A stretch of 64,000 nucleotides of DNA, taken from contig OX411556.1 in assembly GCA_948146395.1 (NCBI GenBank), forward strand, positions 25,279,596-25,343,595, in the 5' to 3' direction. The translations under genes and the position numbers were made by a program. The first letter of the stretch is position 1. Each line of letters begins with the position of its first letter. Below are positions 47,401 to 61,147 of the stretch, one piece after another. The notes below the pieces were generated by a model, which saw only the letters and a list, made by a program, of their open reading frames with translations, ran no database searches and was not told the origin of the DNA. Origin of the DNA: Fragum whitleyi. Taxonomy: Eukaryota > Mollusca > Bivalvia > Cardiida > Cardiidae.

Positions 47401-50400
47401 CCAACTTTATGTACAAAATCATATATTTAAAGAATCCATAATAAAATATATATCAATATTTCTTCTATTAAAGGAAATAAACATCGTAATGTTGGTCTTA
47501 AAATTGTCCTGCTGACGCGTTTTTTTTTTTTTTTTTTTTTTCGTAATGTCATTTTATAGGTATTTCTTAAATATTTCACGATCAGTTTCCCTTCGGCTAG
47601 GATTTTGCATTCACTTCTCTCGCGAGTATATTATATTGAATGTGATATAAGTCATATTTGTGTAATATGTTAACATTTTTTACTTTTAATAACTTGCTCA
47701 ATATTGTATATTTTACAAATGACTGACGGAATATAGACTATTTTCGTTACTTTTCCTCGAATTTTAATTGAAAACTATCTATTATACGTTATTTATAAAA
47801 GGACGTCATTTGTCACAGTCGTGACCGCAAACTTTTGCCGTTACGGCTTAACGTGCGAAGTATAAAAGGCAGGCTAAAACCACTGGCAGGCTCCGTAGAA
47901 ATCTTTATCTCCTTTCAAATTCAATACTAAATGATAACCATATAATTTTCTTGTACGTACATGTTCTAAGGAATATTAATGTAGCTGACTGTCTAGTCAC
48001 CGGAATTTTATAATAAAAGTAAACACGATGAGGTGAGACGTAACATAGACAACATGCGTCGTGGAATGACGAGAAAAGTCGCACCATGAAACCAGCAGAA
48101 ACTTCATATCGAAGGAGGTTAGGGAAGAAGAATAAGACACTCCACAACTTCAGAGCCAGGATACATAATCAGAGCCAATCCACATAATCGGAGCCAAATT
48201 ATTTTCTTTGATTTATCTCATATTGTAGGCAAGTATATTGAGGAAGAGTATTGTAGTTGTTTTGTTAAACTCGTGCATACTGAAAACAATAGTATACGTT
48301 ATTAATCTTGTTCAAAATATTGCATTTTGGAGGTAAAACCACATATTTTGATATTCCTGGCTCAAGATTGCTCTGAGAAGAAATCATTTTTAACAAAAAC
48401 CAACGAGCGTTTTTACAGTTCTTGAGTACGTTAACGTGGCAAAATGTATAACTGGTCGAATAGCATTCGACTTTTTAATGATTAATAAATAAAATCCGAT
48501 ATAAATGAGGAAGTTCCGACACCATCCCATTTTTTCAGTCCAAAAATGAAATGTTTACATCTACATAATCGGAGACGCACGTGGAGCGGAAGTTCCACAT
48601 ATGATTTTGAAAGCGGAGCCAGTGGCTCCGATTATGGACATCACCCCCCATGTATTATCAAAATGTTCTAAGCTCTGTAAGATTGGAGCGGTTATTGTTG
48701 ATCCAAGATAGTGGATATAGGTGTATAATTTTGAAAAATTCTGAGAAGTCCTCTTTTTATATTTTTTTTCTTTTTAAGATTACTGCGCGGGACGGCCACT
48801 CGGCTCAAACTACCCTCATTTGGCCGACAATTGTAAAACATACTGGAGATGCGGAGACAAAGGTTAGCATTTACGATAGAATTTGGATTTTGGGTATCGG
48901 TAAATCAGAATGCCTGATGAATATTCATTATCTCTTGAGGCAGCCCATTCCTTATAAGGAATTCTTAATTCGGCTCGATGTCGGAAAGCTTCGGAATGCA
49001 TCGTTACATATATAATACATACTAAGTGTATTATATGAAAAAAAAAATATAACGAGGTTGGGAGAATTGATCATTGTCGAGGCTCTGCCGAGACAATTAT
49101 CAATTATCACAACCGAGTTAGATATTTTTTTCATACAATACACTGAGTACGTATTATATTTATCTTATAACCTCTATTTGTCTTGTTTTCGTTGATCTTT
49201 TTAACTGAGATGCAAGTTTCTAAAAATAACCGCATAATGTCTTTGTTCTAAAAATAACTATGTGATAACATAGAAAATATCATATGGGATGTTATCACAC
49301 AGATATTTGTGTAGTTATAAGATAAATTTCAGTTTTAACCAAATATACATCTTTAATACGTCATCGTCGTTGCTGTATTTTAAATGCCATAAATGCCCAT
49401 ACAAGGTATGTCAGCCCGATCAGCTCAGATGGTAGAGCACCGGACTTCAAAACCACTGAAGTTCGACGGTGTGGGTTCAAACCAGGACTGGCACACAAAC
49501 AAAACTAATTGTTTTTCGGATTAGACGTTAAACCGAGATCCCGTGAGACTGTGCTTTACACCGAGCACGTTAAAGAACCATGGTGGATCTCAGCAGTACT
49601 TTCGTCATGTATCCTTGCACTATCCCCCGTAACAACTAACCGTCTTCTGGGGGCGTCGCTCATATGGGCATGTGCTACGGTAGCGACGATAAATAAACGG
49701 AAATACACACATACAAGGTATCTTTCTATAGTGATTTAAGCGCTTCAATGACGTAATAAATTTCGAAATTAGTCACTCAAGTTATCTTCTACAAGCAACC
49801 TAAAAGGAACAAACGATTTTCCTCTGTGTAATATCATCAGTCATCACCACTTTTGCAATGATGTAACATGATGTAACATTTACGGACTGTAGTAAACAGT
49901 CACGGCGTCGAAACGATATTCTCTTGGTGTTTTAGTGCTTATCTTATATGATTAGTGATTTCTTTTTACAATTGACATCTAAATCATTATTCAATCACCT
50001 TGATAATTCAATTGTTGATTTCTATCATCGAAACTTAGCACTCCAAGTATCCAGGAAAAATATTAATTTGCCCACGAAAAAAAAATGAGTGCGTAGCTTT
50101 TTTGTACATGATCACTCAATTTCAAATCACATTGGGCCAACTTACTTCTGGCACGGATCCTACCCGGGAGTAGACTGGTCTTTCATTCAACTATCAAAAT
50201 AGCCTATTTTAGGCTATTTTGAAAGTCGAAATTCAAACCAGTCTATATCTGACAGCCCTGTTCGGGGCTAGAAATAAGTTTGCCCAATAATAAAAACTCT
50301 ATTCATTGTAACGTTTCTCTCTAGGCCCAGAACCGAAATGTTGTAAAGACGGTGAATATTTCGACAAGATGGAATTACGGTGTGTGAAGGAAAGAGGCAC

Positions 50401-53400
50401 AAGCATGTGTAACGATGTGTGTCCTGTCAAAAAGGGTAAGGATTTAGAGGATGAAACAAAGGACCAACTTATTTCTCGCCCGCTTTCGGGTCGGGTGTAG
50501 ACTAGTCTCACTGTCGAATATCAGAATAGCCTGTTCTAGGCTATTCTGATAGTCGATATGTGGACCAGTCTCGAGCTGGTAACCCGCTTTCTGAAAGATA
50601 CTGTGATATTGCGGGCAACAGTACCCGCCCGGGGTCAGAAATAAGTTGGCCCAAAGGTTGTTGAAATAGGTTCGTTAAATCTATTAAACGAGTCGTGTAA
50701 AACATATAAAAAACAATGAGTTATCAAGTTTTTATTTGTTTTAGATGATGAAATGAATGAAATATATACTGTGGTCAAAATTGGCGTATTTAAGATATAA
50801 ATTAACTTAATATTGCCACTTTCTTTTCTCTTTATCTACGAAAATGTTACAGTTTATCGATAAACGGTTTCATTTCAACATAGTACTATTAATGGCGTGT
50901 GTAAAAAAAAATCGTACAAAACCATTTATTTCATTATAAGAGAAAGTATCAAAGTGGAGTTTAAAGCCTTAATTTTGTGAAATTGTATAAAACAAAATAT
51001 GTTTGAATATTTGTAAAATATTCACTTTAAAATAAATGATGTTCTTTAAAACCATAAATATGATAATTTTACAAGGTCATTAATCGTGTAATCATTCCCC
51101 TTATCCAGACGTTTGTATAATTAAGGGTGTAGAAACTGAGTATTTTGATGACAAAAACTGTCGCACGTATTAGAATTGCAAAGATAAAATGCCACACTCT
51201 TGACCAAGCCATTAATCGTGTTATTATCCCCTTTTTCAGACGTTTGTATTGTTAAGGGTGTAGAAACTGAGTATCTTGACGACAAAACGATCGCACGTTT
51301 TAGATTGCAATGACAAAATGCCACACTCTTTACCAGGCCATTATTCGTGTTATTATTCCCCTTATCCAGACGTTTGTATAATTAAGGGTGTAGAAACTGA
51401 GTATTTTGATGACAAAAACTGTCGCACGTATTAGAATTGCAAAGATAAAATGCCACACTCTTTACCAAGCCATTAATCGTGTTATTATTCCCCTTATCCA
51501 GACGTTTGTATAATTAAGGGTGTAGAAACTGAGTATTTTGAAGACAAAAACTGTCGCACGTATTGTAATTGCAAAGACAAAATGCCACATTCTTTACCAG
51601 GCCAATAATGGTGTTATTATCCCCGTTTTCCAGACGTTTGTATAGTAAAGGGTATAGAAACTGAGTATTTTGAAGACAAAAACTGTCGCACGTATTGGAA
51701 TTGCAAAGACAAAATGCCACACTCTTTGCCAAGCCATTAATCGTGTTGTTATTCCCTTTTCCAGACGTTTGTATAGTTAAGGGTGTAGAAACTGAGTATT
51801 TTGATGACAAAAACTGTCGCACCTACTGGAATTGCAATAACAAGCTACCACACCCGACATGCTGTAAGGAGCCGGGCCACGGGTACAATCGGACGACAGG
51901 AATGTGCCAGAACGACGGCTGTGCTGGGGAGTGTCCTCCGGAATATCTACCTGGTAAATACCGTTAATAACATTGAAATTGACATTGATCACTGTCAAAA
52001 TCACTATTAACCAAAGTACCTCTAGAAGCATCTTGTCGAGCCAAGGGTTACGAACGTTTCACTTATCTTACCGGTATTCGAGAAGAAGCTATCGATTCGA
52101 TACCCCTTGACTCGTGAAGATGCTCTAGAAGCCGAATTATCTAAAAAATGACCCAAAATTACTACACTTACGTCCGAGGTACTTTCCAGTTTACGGAAAA
52201 GTCCGAGCGATGTTTCGAATGACCCTCTTTAATCTTCCTCCGTCGATGCTTTGTGCCTCCGATGATATATTGTTGTTGGGGAATCAAAACCTCGTAACTA
52301 CAGCTGGAGTTACGAGGTTTTGGTTATCCACCGACGATATTTGGAATCTAGCTGTACAATTCAGTACTTTTTGCCTTAATGTTCCAGATATTCGTCTGAC
52401 GGGTATATCAGGCTACAAACTAGACGATAGCCGTTGTCGACCGTATTTTCTGCCATTTCCTTTCGTAGATGTTTATCTTTAGGGTTACTCAATGTGATAA
52501 AACTACACGACAGCCGTTGTTGACTTTTTTGATTGTCCTTTCTTTTCCAGATATCTGTCTCACGGGTATCACAGGAAACAAAGTATACGATTCCTGTTGT
52601 CGGAGTTTGATTGTTTGTTTTTTTGACTTTGCCATTTCTTTTTCAGATACATGTATTTGCTAAGGGGTATCTCTGGGTAGGGTACAAACAAAACGATATC
52701 AGTGGCCGGATATAATGTCTAAGCGATAACTCAGGGTACAAATTACGTGACGGACGTAAAATGTATTTTTGGCATTTCTTCTCAAGATATATGCCAAATC
52801 GATATCTCAGGGTACGAAATAATCGTTGTTCGGCGAATTTTTACCCTTTCCTTTCTATATTTGTGTATAAAGGCCATCTCAGGGTACTTACTACACAATA
52901 ACAGTTGTCGGATGAATTTGATTTGCCATTTGTTTTCCAGATACTTGTCTTAATGCTATCTCCGGGTACAAAATAATCGTTGTCGGACGTACATTTTCCC
53001 CCTTTCTTCCAGATATTTATATAAAGGGTTTCTCAGTCTACAAGATAAATGATAACCGTTGTTGGACGTATTTACCCATTTCTTTTCCAGATATTTGTCT
53101 TACCGGTATCTCAGGATACAAACTACACGATAACAGTTGTCGAACGTATATGAAATGTGGCCCTGGTGGTGTCGCAATTCGTTCTTGCTGTCTACACGGT
53201 TTCTACTATGATCAGGCCACAAGGACGTGTTTGGTAAAAAACCCAGACTTACCCATGAGCTGTTCAGATGATTGTTATGGATACAATGAAAGTACGTTTG
53301 CTAGACTCATTTGTGTGATCATCCGTGGCGTCTGGTCGTCCGGCGTACAGGCGTCCGGGGGTCATTCGGAACACCACTCGGCCAATCTCACGATCAACCT

Positions 53401-56400
53401 CGGATGTACATAGACGGGCTATTTTTAAAAATTACGGGAAAACCTTGGAAAAATTCGATGACGTCAGTTAAAATGGCGTTAGCCCTCGTAACTGTGAGTT
53501 AAAACATTCGACGTCGCCAACGCTGCTCGTTTAAGTCACTGACTAAATATCTTAAGATTCTTAAATAACGGGTGACAATTTTTAATTTTTGAGAATGATT
53601 CGTCATTCTCAAAAATTAAGATTTTTCAGCCTCTAATTACTATAAAAGATCTAAATCTACAGTGCTAGTTTTTCTTACACTGTTTCCGCCTAACAAAATG
53701 CACGATTTTGTTAAATACCCATCCGCCTTACATACATCCGAGGTCTGTTGCAGTTTACGGAAATGGCCGAGTGATGTTCCGAATGGTCCGAGGGTCGGTC
53801 GGCGTCCGGTCCTTAGTACGGAGCATAACATTTTCACCTTATGTCCGATTGACATGGCTTTTTTTCTCCATTGTGGAGTGCAGTGCACAAGAACCGTACT
53901 TCTACCTAGCTTAATTTTTGAGTTAAGATCCTTATTTGTTCATACTTGGACATACAGCAGTGTGACGCGCGTTTCCACCTTGTCTTTAGTTATTCTATTC
54001 TTTTCTTTTTTTCGGGGCGGGGGATTGTTAAGTTGATTTTGGTTGTGACCCAGAAGTCGTTTTAGGCTTTATGATTCGAGGATCTGGCGGGATATCGTAC
54101 ACGGTTCATTATCATTTCATAATTTATAATAACTTATCACAATTTTTATTTTCACTGTGATGGCTGGACGTCACAAGAAAATATTGAAGGACAAAGCCTT
54201 AGATAACCAAAGGGGGGGGGGGGGGGGGGGGTCCCGAAATCCGCAAATCTGCCTATGCAGTTTAAAGATATGTAACGGTTTTCAATCACAAGTTTTGAAA
54301 ACTTGGATACTTTATAAAACCGTGCTTAGCATGGAACAAAAGTGTTAGCTTCAAGTAAGTGAAACATGGCATTGAGTATCAAGTACTGACATATTTATCC
54401 TTTCAGCATGACTAAAAAATAATAAAATAAAAACGGTTTTCTTGTTGCCTTCGGAGGACGTCCATTTTCCGACCATTTATAATATCAGTGTTGGAAAAAA
54501 CTTAAGATTGTAATATCGAATGTATCACATCTTCTCTAGCCAAGGGTGAAGCCCACTACGTAATCTATTCACCAGAACACGTAATGGGTATCACCCTTGT
54601 TTAGCGAATATGAGATTATCATAGTGCGTCTAGTACGCAACAAAAATACGTAATTCGGGGTAATAGTAGAGATTGGTGATTTCTTGCTTTTTGCTATTTT
54701 TTGAAAATTTGCCCTGTGACGTACTTCCATCTTTCATAACAAAATGGAGGGTATGCCATCAAATACTCGTAGACCACATATAGACGTTTATAGACGCTTC
54801 TATACACTCAGTGGCCAAAATTGAATTCCCAACGTCACTTTTACGTCATGACGTTTTGTCAACTATTATGACTTTGGTAAACAAAATATTGGTTAAAAAC
54901 AAGCAAATACCCACATTAATTTATTAAAACTTTGTAATATAGCCTTTTCTCCTTCTGATTTCGGCAACTCTTTGTGGGATACTGTTGTACAATTTTCTTA
55001 TTAAGTCATTAGAAATGGAGGTCCAAATTTCATGAACAATGTTTTCAAGGTCATCTTTGGTTTTGATTTCATGTAGTCTTTTTTCTAGAGATAATTTCAA
55101 GTGTCTCAAATATTTTCTATGATATTTAGGTCTGAGCTTTGTGGGGGCAAGTTAAGGGTGGTAATATTATTCTCTTCCTGCCACCTATTCGAGGCTCTTG
55201 ACACATGACATGGTGCATTATCTTTTATGAAGACCCAGGGGTCATTACCAAAATGTCTAGCGACAACAGGCCATAAACATGTATCCAGAGTTTCAATATA
55301 CTTCTCACTGTTCATTGTACCTTCAATGGGGACCAATGTTCCCACTCCATCATAGCAAAAACAGCCCCAAAACATGACCCCTATTGCTGCCGGACGTTCA
55401 TAATCGCCATACTGCCCTACACACTGAGGTAAATATTTCTCATCATCCCTTCTCCACACAAAGATTTCTTGTTTTTTCCAATAACAATTTTCGTTTCATC
55501 ACTGAAAATGACATTTTTCCAATTTTCTTCAACTGTCCAATGTTGCTTTTCTCTACAAAACTCGATTTTTTTTCTATCTGTCTACTCTAGAAACCGTTGT
55601 TACCTTTGAAACTCGCCTCAGCTTAAATCCCTCGTCAAACAACCGCCTTCTTACTCTTCTAGAGGACAAGTTCTCATTATTTTCTTCATTAAATCGACAT
55701 GTCAAATATTTTAATGTATGTCTTCTGTTTTTTTTCACCATTCGAAAGAGTTGCCTAATGGACCGAAGATCGGTCTTTTTTGCCGGCTTCTTCGATTGTA
55801 ATTTTCTTCACCATTCGATTCCCGGTGACGTTTTAGAAATTTAGAAATTGTTCTCTGATTTATTGTGAGTATTTGACTTAACTTTCCATGACTATACCCC
55901 TGCGCGCTTAGATGTACGATTATGATTTTTCTCCTCAACTGTCAATTCTTTACCGTGCGGGGCCATTTCGAACTACGCGCCGGTATTCTGTTTATAGACG
56001 TTGTCATGGAGACACGCGGTGATAATTGATTATCGATACCCGGAAGATTCACCCGGGTAAGTTTAACGTGTATCGGAATTGTATTAACGAGACCAAAAAG
56101 CAAAAAATAGTCCGGTTAGAAAAAATGGTGTGCTCCTTTTGCCACATTGTTTTAATGTTTAAATAACAGTAAAGTGCTTGAAATGAGGTTCAGCCAAGTG
56201 CCAGACCTCTGCTACATTTCATGCATAGTTTTAAATGAATCTAAGTGGGAACTATTTTTTCTGAGAGCCTGACCTTTGATGGTGGTTCCCAAGTAAGGAA
56301 ACTCTTTTGTACCATGAGAATTTTTAAGGTGGTTGTGCGCCGTTAAAAATTGTGGGAAAATGAACCGCTCATGAATGCATTTTCTGGACATAGATTTCAA

Positions 56401-59400
56401 GAACAAAGAATTTTCTTTAAGACTTGCAAACTTTTATAGCCCAAACGACTTTTTTGAGGAGCTACGTACTGTCAAAATGTGCCAATTTACTATATAATTT
56501 AACACGGCCAAATCAGACAGGAGTGTAACCAATTTTGGCCACTGAGTGTATGTCATATATTGTATGTGGTTATCTTTAAATATCGAGTAAAATACAATTG
56601 TTGGGTTTGGTTTGTTGTTGTTGTTGTTGTTGTGTTTGTTATGTTTTATTTTGTTCAGTTTTTTTTTCATCGAAAACGATGTAAACATTTTGAAAATTTT
56701 ACTCCCCGATTTGCACGTATATTTTCGTGCAAAGCGGGAAATAATTTGCACGCCGTTTGCACCGTTTTGTCATCAAGAATGCAGGGCTGATAACATTGAT
56801 ACTTTTAGACACTAACATATGATTCTCTATATACAGTCAATATTGCCCAAGCGACCACGTCTTTAATGCGACCATTTTACTAGATATCACTAGTATAAAA
56901 AAAAAACATTGTTAATGAATCCTTTGCTGTTAAAACTCAATAGAATCGTCTCAATAAGACGATTCTATTGAGTTTTCTACAGCATAGGGAATTGAGAATT
57001 GAGAATTTCGCAATAACATACATATTTTGGTGGTACCATTTCTGGTCGCTTAATTCAAGTTTTTCTGTATTTACAGTGTGTACGCTGGACCCTGGGCCAA
57101 CACCCAACTCCTTTTTAAACAATGGAATTCAAGTTAACTGCAGCGGTAGTATGGTTTTCAGCTTGAAGGATTGTACCTGTGTAGGTGCGAAGAAGACTGC
57201 AGAAATGCCCGAAAGTAGGTACAGTTAGGTGCATTGTCAAATTGACACTGCTGTCAATCAAAACCATTCTAGATCGTTAGCTCAGTGCTCCATTCATTCA
57301 CTCAAAACACTTACTCCAAACATTCATAAATGCTACCAAACACTAAAAAAGAAAAGATCAACAAATACATGTACATCAATATAAAAAAAAGCTAAAAAGA
57401 TTCTCAATTTTAAAACTAAGTTGAATGCATTTTGTAAATGTAAGCGTCTGGTTGGTTCCTAAAGGCATATAACCTACTTATAAAACGTGCATTCATATTC
57501 CTTTTAATGGGAGGTAATATATATCGCTAATTTTGTCCAACTTGAACAAAAAATGCGAAAGCGTATTACCTTCCTTTAATTTCATTCATCACTCATTCAA
57601 CGTATTCATTCAATTTATTTCCGAAATCTTCCCAATATAATTCAACTTCGCAATGGTCAATATCGCAATTTGGAATTGAGGCCAAATTTGTGCTTCTTTA
57701 TGAATAAGCAATTGTAAAATAATATCATCGTATTCTTATGGTCATCGAGAAAATTATCACTAAACTTTGCAAACTGCTTTTGCTATAAACAAGGAGCTGC
57801 ACTAAAACGTTTTTTGAGACGCCACCAACGCTAAGGAAGCCATATTGCATTGTGTGCGTGCCTCATCGCGCAACAATACGTGTACTTAAGTGTAATGTTT
57901 TTTTGTTTTTTTTTTGTTTTTTTTTCAGTTTCTCCCAAGAATTACCAAAAAAATATCACCGTATTCTTAGGTAGTATATCCTAATGCGATATTGTGGAAT
58001 CGACTCGATGTCGACAAAACTTTGATAGACATCGCTAAATAACGATTTTCCTAGACAGTTCCGTTTTAATATCACAATGAATAGCAGTACAGAAAAGTGC
58101 ATATACGTACATAGTTTTCTCGTAGATTTTATAGGCACATACAGTAAAATTGTGAAATTGACACTCACTCAGCGCTCAATACATTTATTCCAAACACTCA
58201 CTCAAACCATTCATAAACGCTCCCCAATTAATTAAAAAAAAATAAGATCAACAATTATATTCAGATAATTATAGCAAGAACAAAATCACGATTTCACTGA
58301 CATAATTGATATTTTAAGCCTCTGATTGATCTTTGAAGAGATAGGAAGCTATCTATAGATCTTGTTTGCATATTTTATTAAAGGGGGGGGGTAATAAATA
58401 CCGCTAATTTTGTTCATCCCGAACAAAATAAGTGATATTGGAAACGCTCCCTTTGATAACACCCAAAATCGCACTCATCGCACTCATTCAACTTCATTCC
58501 AAAATCATTCCAAAATCATAACCATGTCAATTTCACGATGTTGTTTACTGTACGGCATTGACGTCCTGCACTGAAGTAATTTATGACGAAATATCCACGT
58601 TATTATCTTTCGCAAGCAAATTAAAAGGAAACAAAGACATTATCCGAGTGAACACGAGTCATGCTTATTTGAACATTTTTACTACATTAAAATCACTTCA
58701 GAGGTCAGACAACAACGTTGCAATATGGAAGTTGACATCATTTTCAATCCTGACGGCCTCTCTAGACTGGGAACCCAGAGGGTCCAAGTCGGAAATCGTG
58801 GACTGATGCTTCCCGGGGTCACGTATAACCAGTCAGCAACAATCGCATTCGATGGGACAAATTATTACCGTGTTATGTACTTCAAACAGCCATTTCCGAA
58901 ATTGTATACCAATGTAAGTTTGTAATTCCCCCCCCCCCAAATAGATGAATAAATAAATAAATAAATTAAAATGAATAAATGAAAGAAACGGCCCAGTGTT
59001 AAGAATGCAAAATGGTTTACGTACGTTGTTAAGAATGCAAAATCGTATGCGAAAGTTTTGATATTGTTCCCCCACTTTGTATGTGATTACAGGTGCAAAG
59101 CGGGGTATATTTACTCGAGAGTTTTGATAACCTTTTTCTAAATGAACGCAGGGTTGTATCTTTTAGATTTACAAATGTTATCCGTCTAGGACAATCTACG
59201 AACAACGAAAAGTATCAACCTAGGCATGCTGCGCTGACTGCGCAGGCTGACAAGGGCCGATAATTTTCGCACTTAATCGATTTTTTAAATCTAAAATATT
59301 AATTCTACACTCTTGTGTTAGAACTGTTTTCAAGAAATGCGAGCCCCGATTGACCACTAATTGAATTTATCCTTTTTTTAAATTCTTATTCATCGGTTGT

Positions 59401-61096
59401 GTCCGTGATCTAGAGATAGAACGTCGGCCTCTTGACCAAGAAGTTCCAGGTTCGATTGCCGGGACTGACTATAAATTTAGGCTCTTTCGGCTCGAGTACA
59501 GCACTGTAGTCATGATGACAAAACGGTGCAAACAGATTGTCGATTATATCCCGCTTTGCACGTGCACTTACGTGCAAAACGGGGTAAAAATTGCAAACCG
59601 TTTGCGTCGTTTTGTCATCCTGAGCGCAAGGCTGGTTTATATGCAGGAATCAGAATCGAGAGGGATGAGTCTAAGTTGTTAGAACTTGTTTCCCAGTTGA
59701 TATGAAATAAATAGGTTTAAACTATTTTTTTCTTGTGGAATACCCGGATGCTCAATTTTGCGTGACAGGTTTCAAAAACTTCAGGTTGCAAGGCCGAAAG
59801 AAGGTATTGCTAACGAAATGAAAAATATATCGGTCTTACTACTGAATTTTTTAACTGTCCTCAATTGTTTAAAAGCCGTCGTTATCGCGCAGTGATATCG
59901 CGTCGGACTATCCTTCAAAAAACCCGGGTTCGATTACCGACGGCAGCATTTATGAATTCCGAATGTTTTTCTTCCACAAATGGATTGAAAATCGTAGACA
60001 TAAGTTGGATAGCAGATATATGCTAGGAAAGTATGTAATGGTCGTACTGGTATGAGAATACAAGGAATCCATTGTTCGGTGCTCAAGTCGCGCAATATAA
60101 CTGAAAGACTGTAGTTTTAAAATGGCCTTAAACCCCATACAAATCAAATATTTATTATCATACTGCAAAGAAAATTCTAACATTTTCATTGGTTAATGCT
60201 GACCTGACAAACATTGATAGCTACGGCCGCTCCGGTATTACCTCTAATGTTTCCTTAAGGCGCCTCGACGTGAACATAGACAAAAAATCGAAACGGTAAT
60301 GGCAGCCATGTTTCTCTCGCTTCGCTGATAACACGACCCGAATATACACACTAGGATACAGTTGAAAAGGATGTCAGTTAATAATGTGCAAATTAAAAAT
60401 GATGTAGATGTCAATAAATACCTTAAATTTGTACAAATCTGTCCATTTAAAGTGCCAAGTTTCTCGCAGTTTCAGCCAACAAACGCTTCCATATCACACA
60501 GAGTGCAGTAGTGTGACGTCATAACTATATATGACGTCACTTTGTACATGTTTACTTTTCATAGGGGCGCATTAAGGGATATTGGTGGTTTAAAAGAAAT
60601 CGGTTTATACGAACGCCTAAAATAGGCAAAAGACAGATATTTAGCCCTAAAACTTTGAAGTTTAATAACTTCGTAATACGGTTTTTTGCCTGGGTATATG
60701 ACAATTTATTCCCGGCAGTAAAAATGATGTCAACCCTCGCCTACGGCTCGGGTGACATCCTTTTTCCAGCCGGGAATAAATCGTCATATAAGCCGGCAAG
60801 AAACCGTATAACTAATAAAGTTAACGTTATATTTTGACCTCATTATAATGATGTCATTGCCATCCGCTAGCATTTAAACGAGTTTATAAGGTTTTTAACA
60901 GTTTTGGTTTAATTGACTTTTCCCCGAATATGACCTTCGTTTTCGACGGGCCACATAAGTATATTCATCATTCAAAAAAAATCTATGGCGTCACCTGGGC
61001 GATTCCGAAGTTGACCAATTACAATTTTTTCCATTCTATATTCTAATTTATTACCAAATGACAAAATTTTAGACTTAAGTAGATGAAGATTACAAT

Positions 61097-61147
<51 letters not shown>

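Larger units (their letters stand above)
45549..47844. other. Spacer between the inverted family B copies
   Basis: Contains SINE family 1 copy 3 and one palindrome (46309-46440); the rest is unrecognised AT-rich DNA with a poly-T run near 47520. Confidence 0.5.

Noticed and set aside
49411..49490. Functional tRNA gene
   Set aside because: A and B box-like sequences are present, but the stems do not pair well and the sequence continues into a SINE body shared with 34191-34368.
51109..51764. Array resembling a CRISPR or plain minisatellite
   Set aside because: Units are contiguous copies of a coding exon start with its acceptor; there are no constant repeats with unique spacers.
53662..54036. 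124-codon plus-strand ORF
   Set aside because: It overlaps a repeated sequence (TCCGAGGT...TTTACGGAAA) and lacks splice sites matching gene 2 phases.
58558..58806. 82-codon ORF overlapping gene 2 exon 9 in another frame
   Set aside because: It ends in TGA inside the exon; the alternative frame gives the LamG-like sequence and reaches a strong donor.
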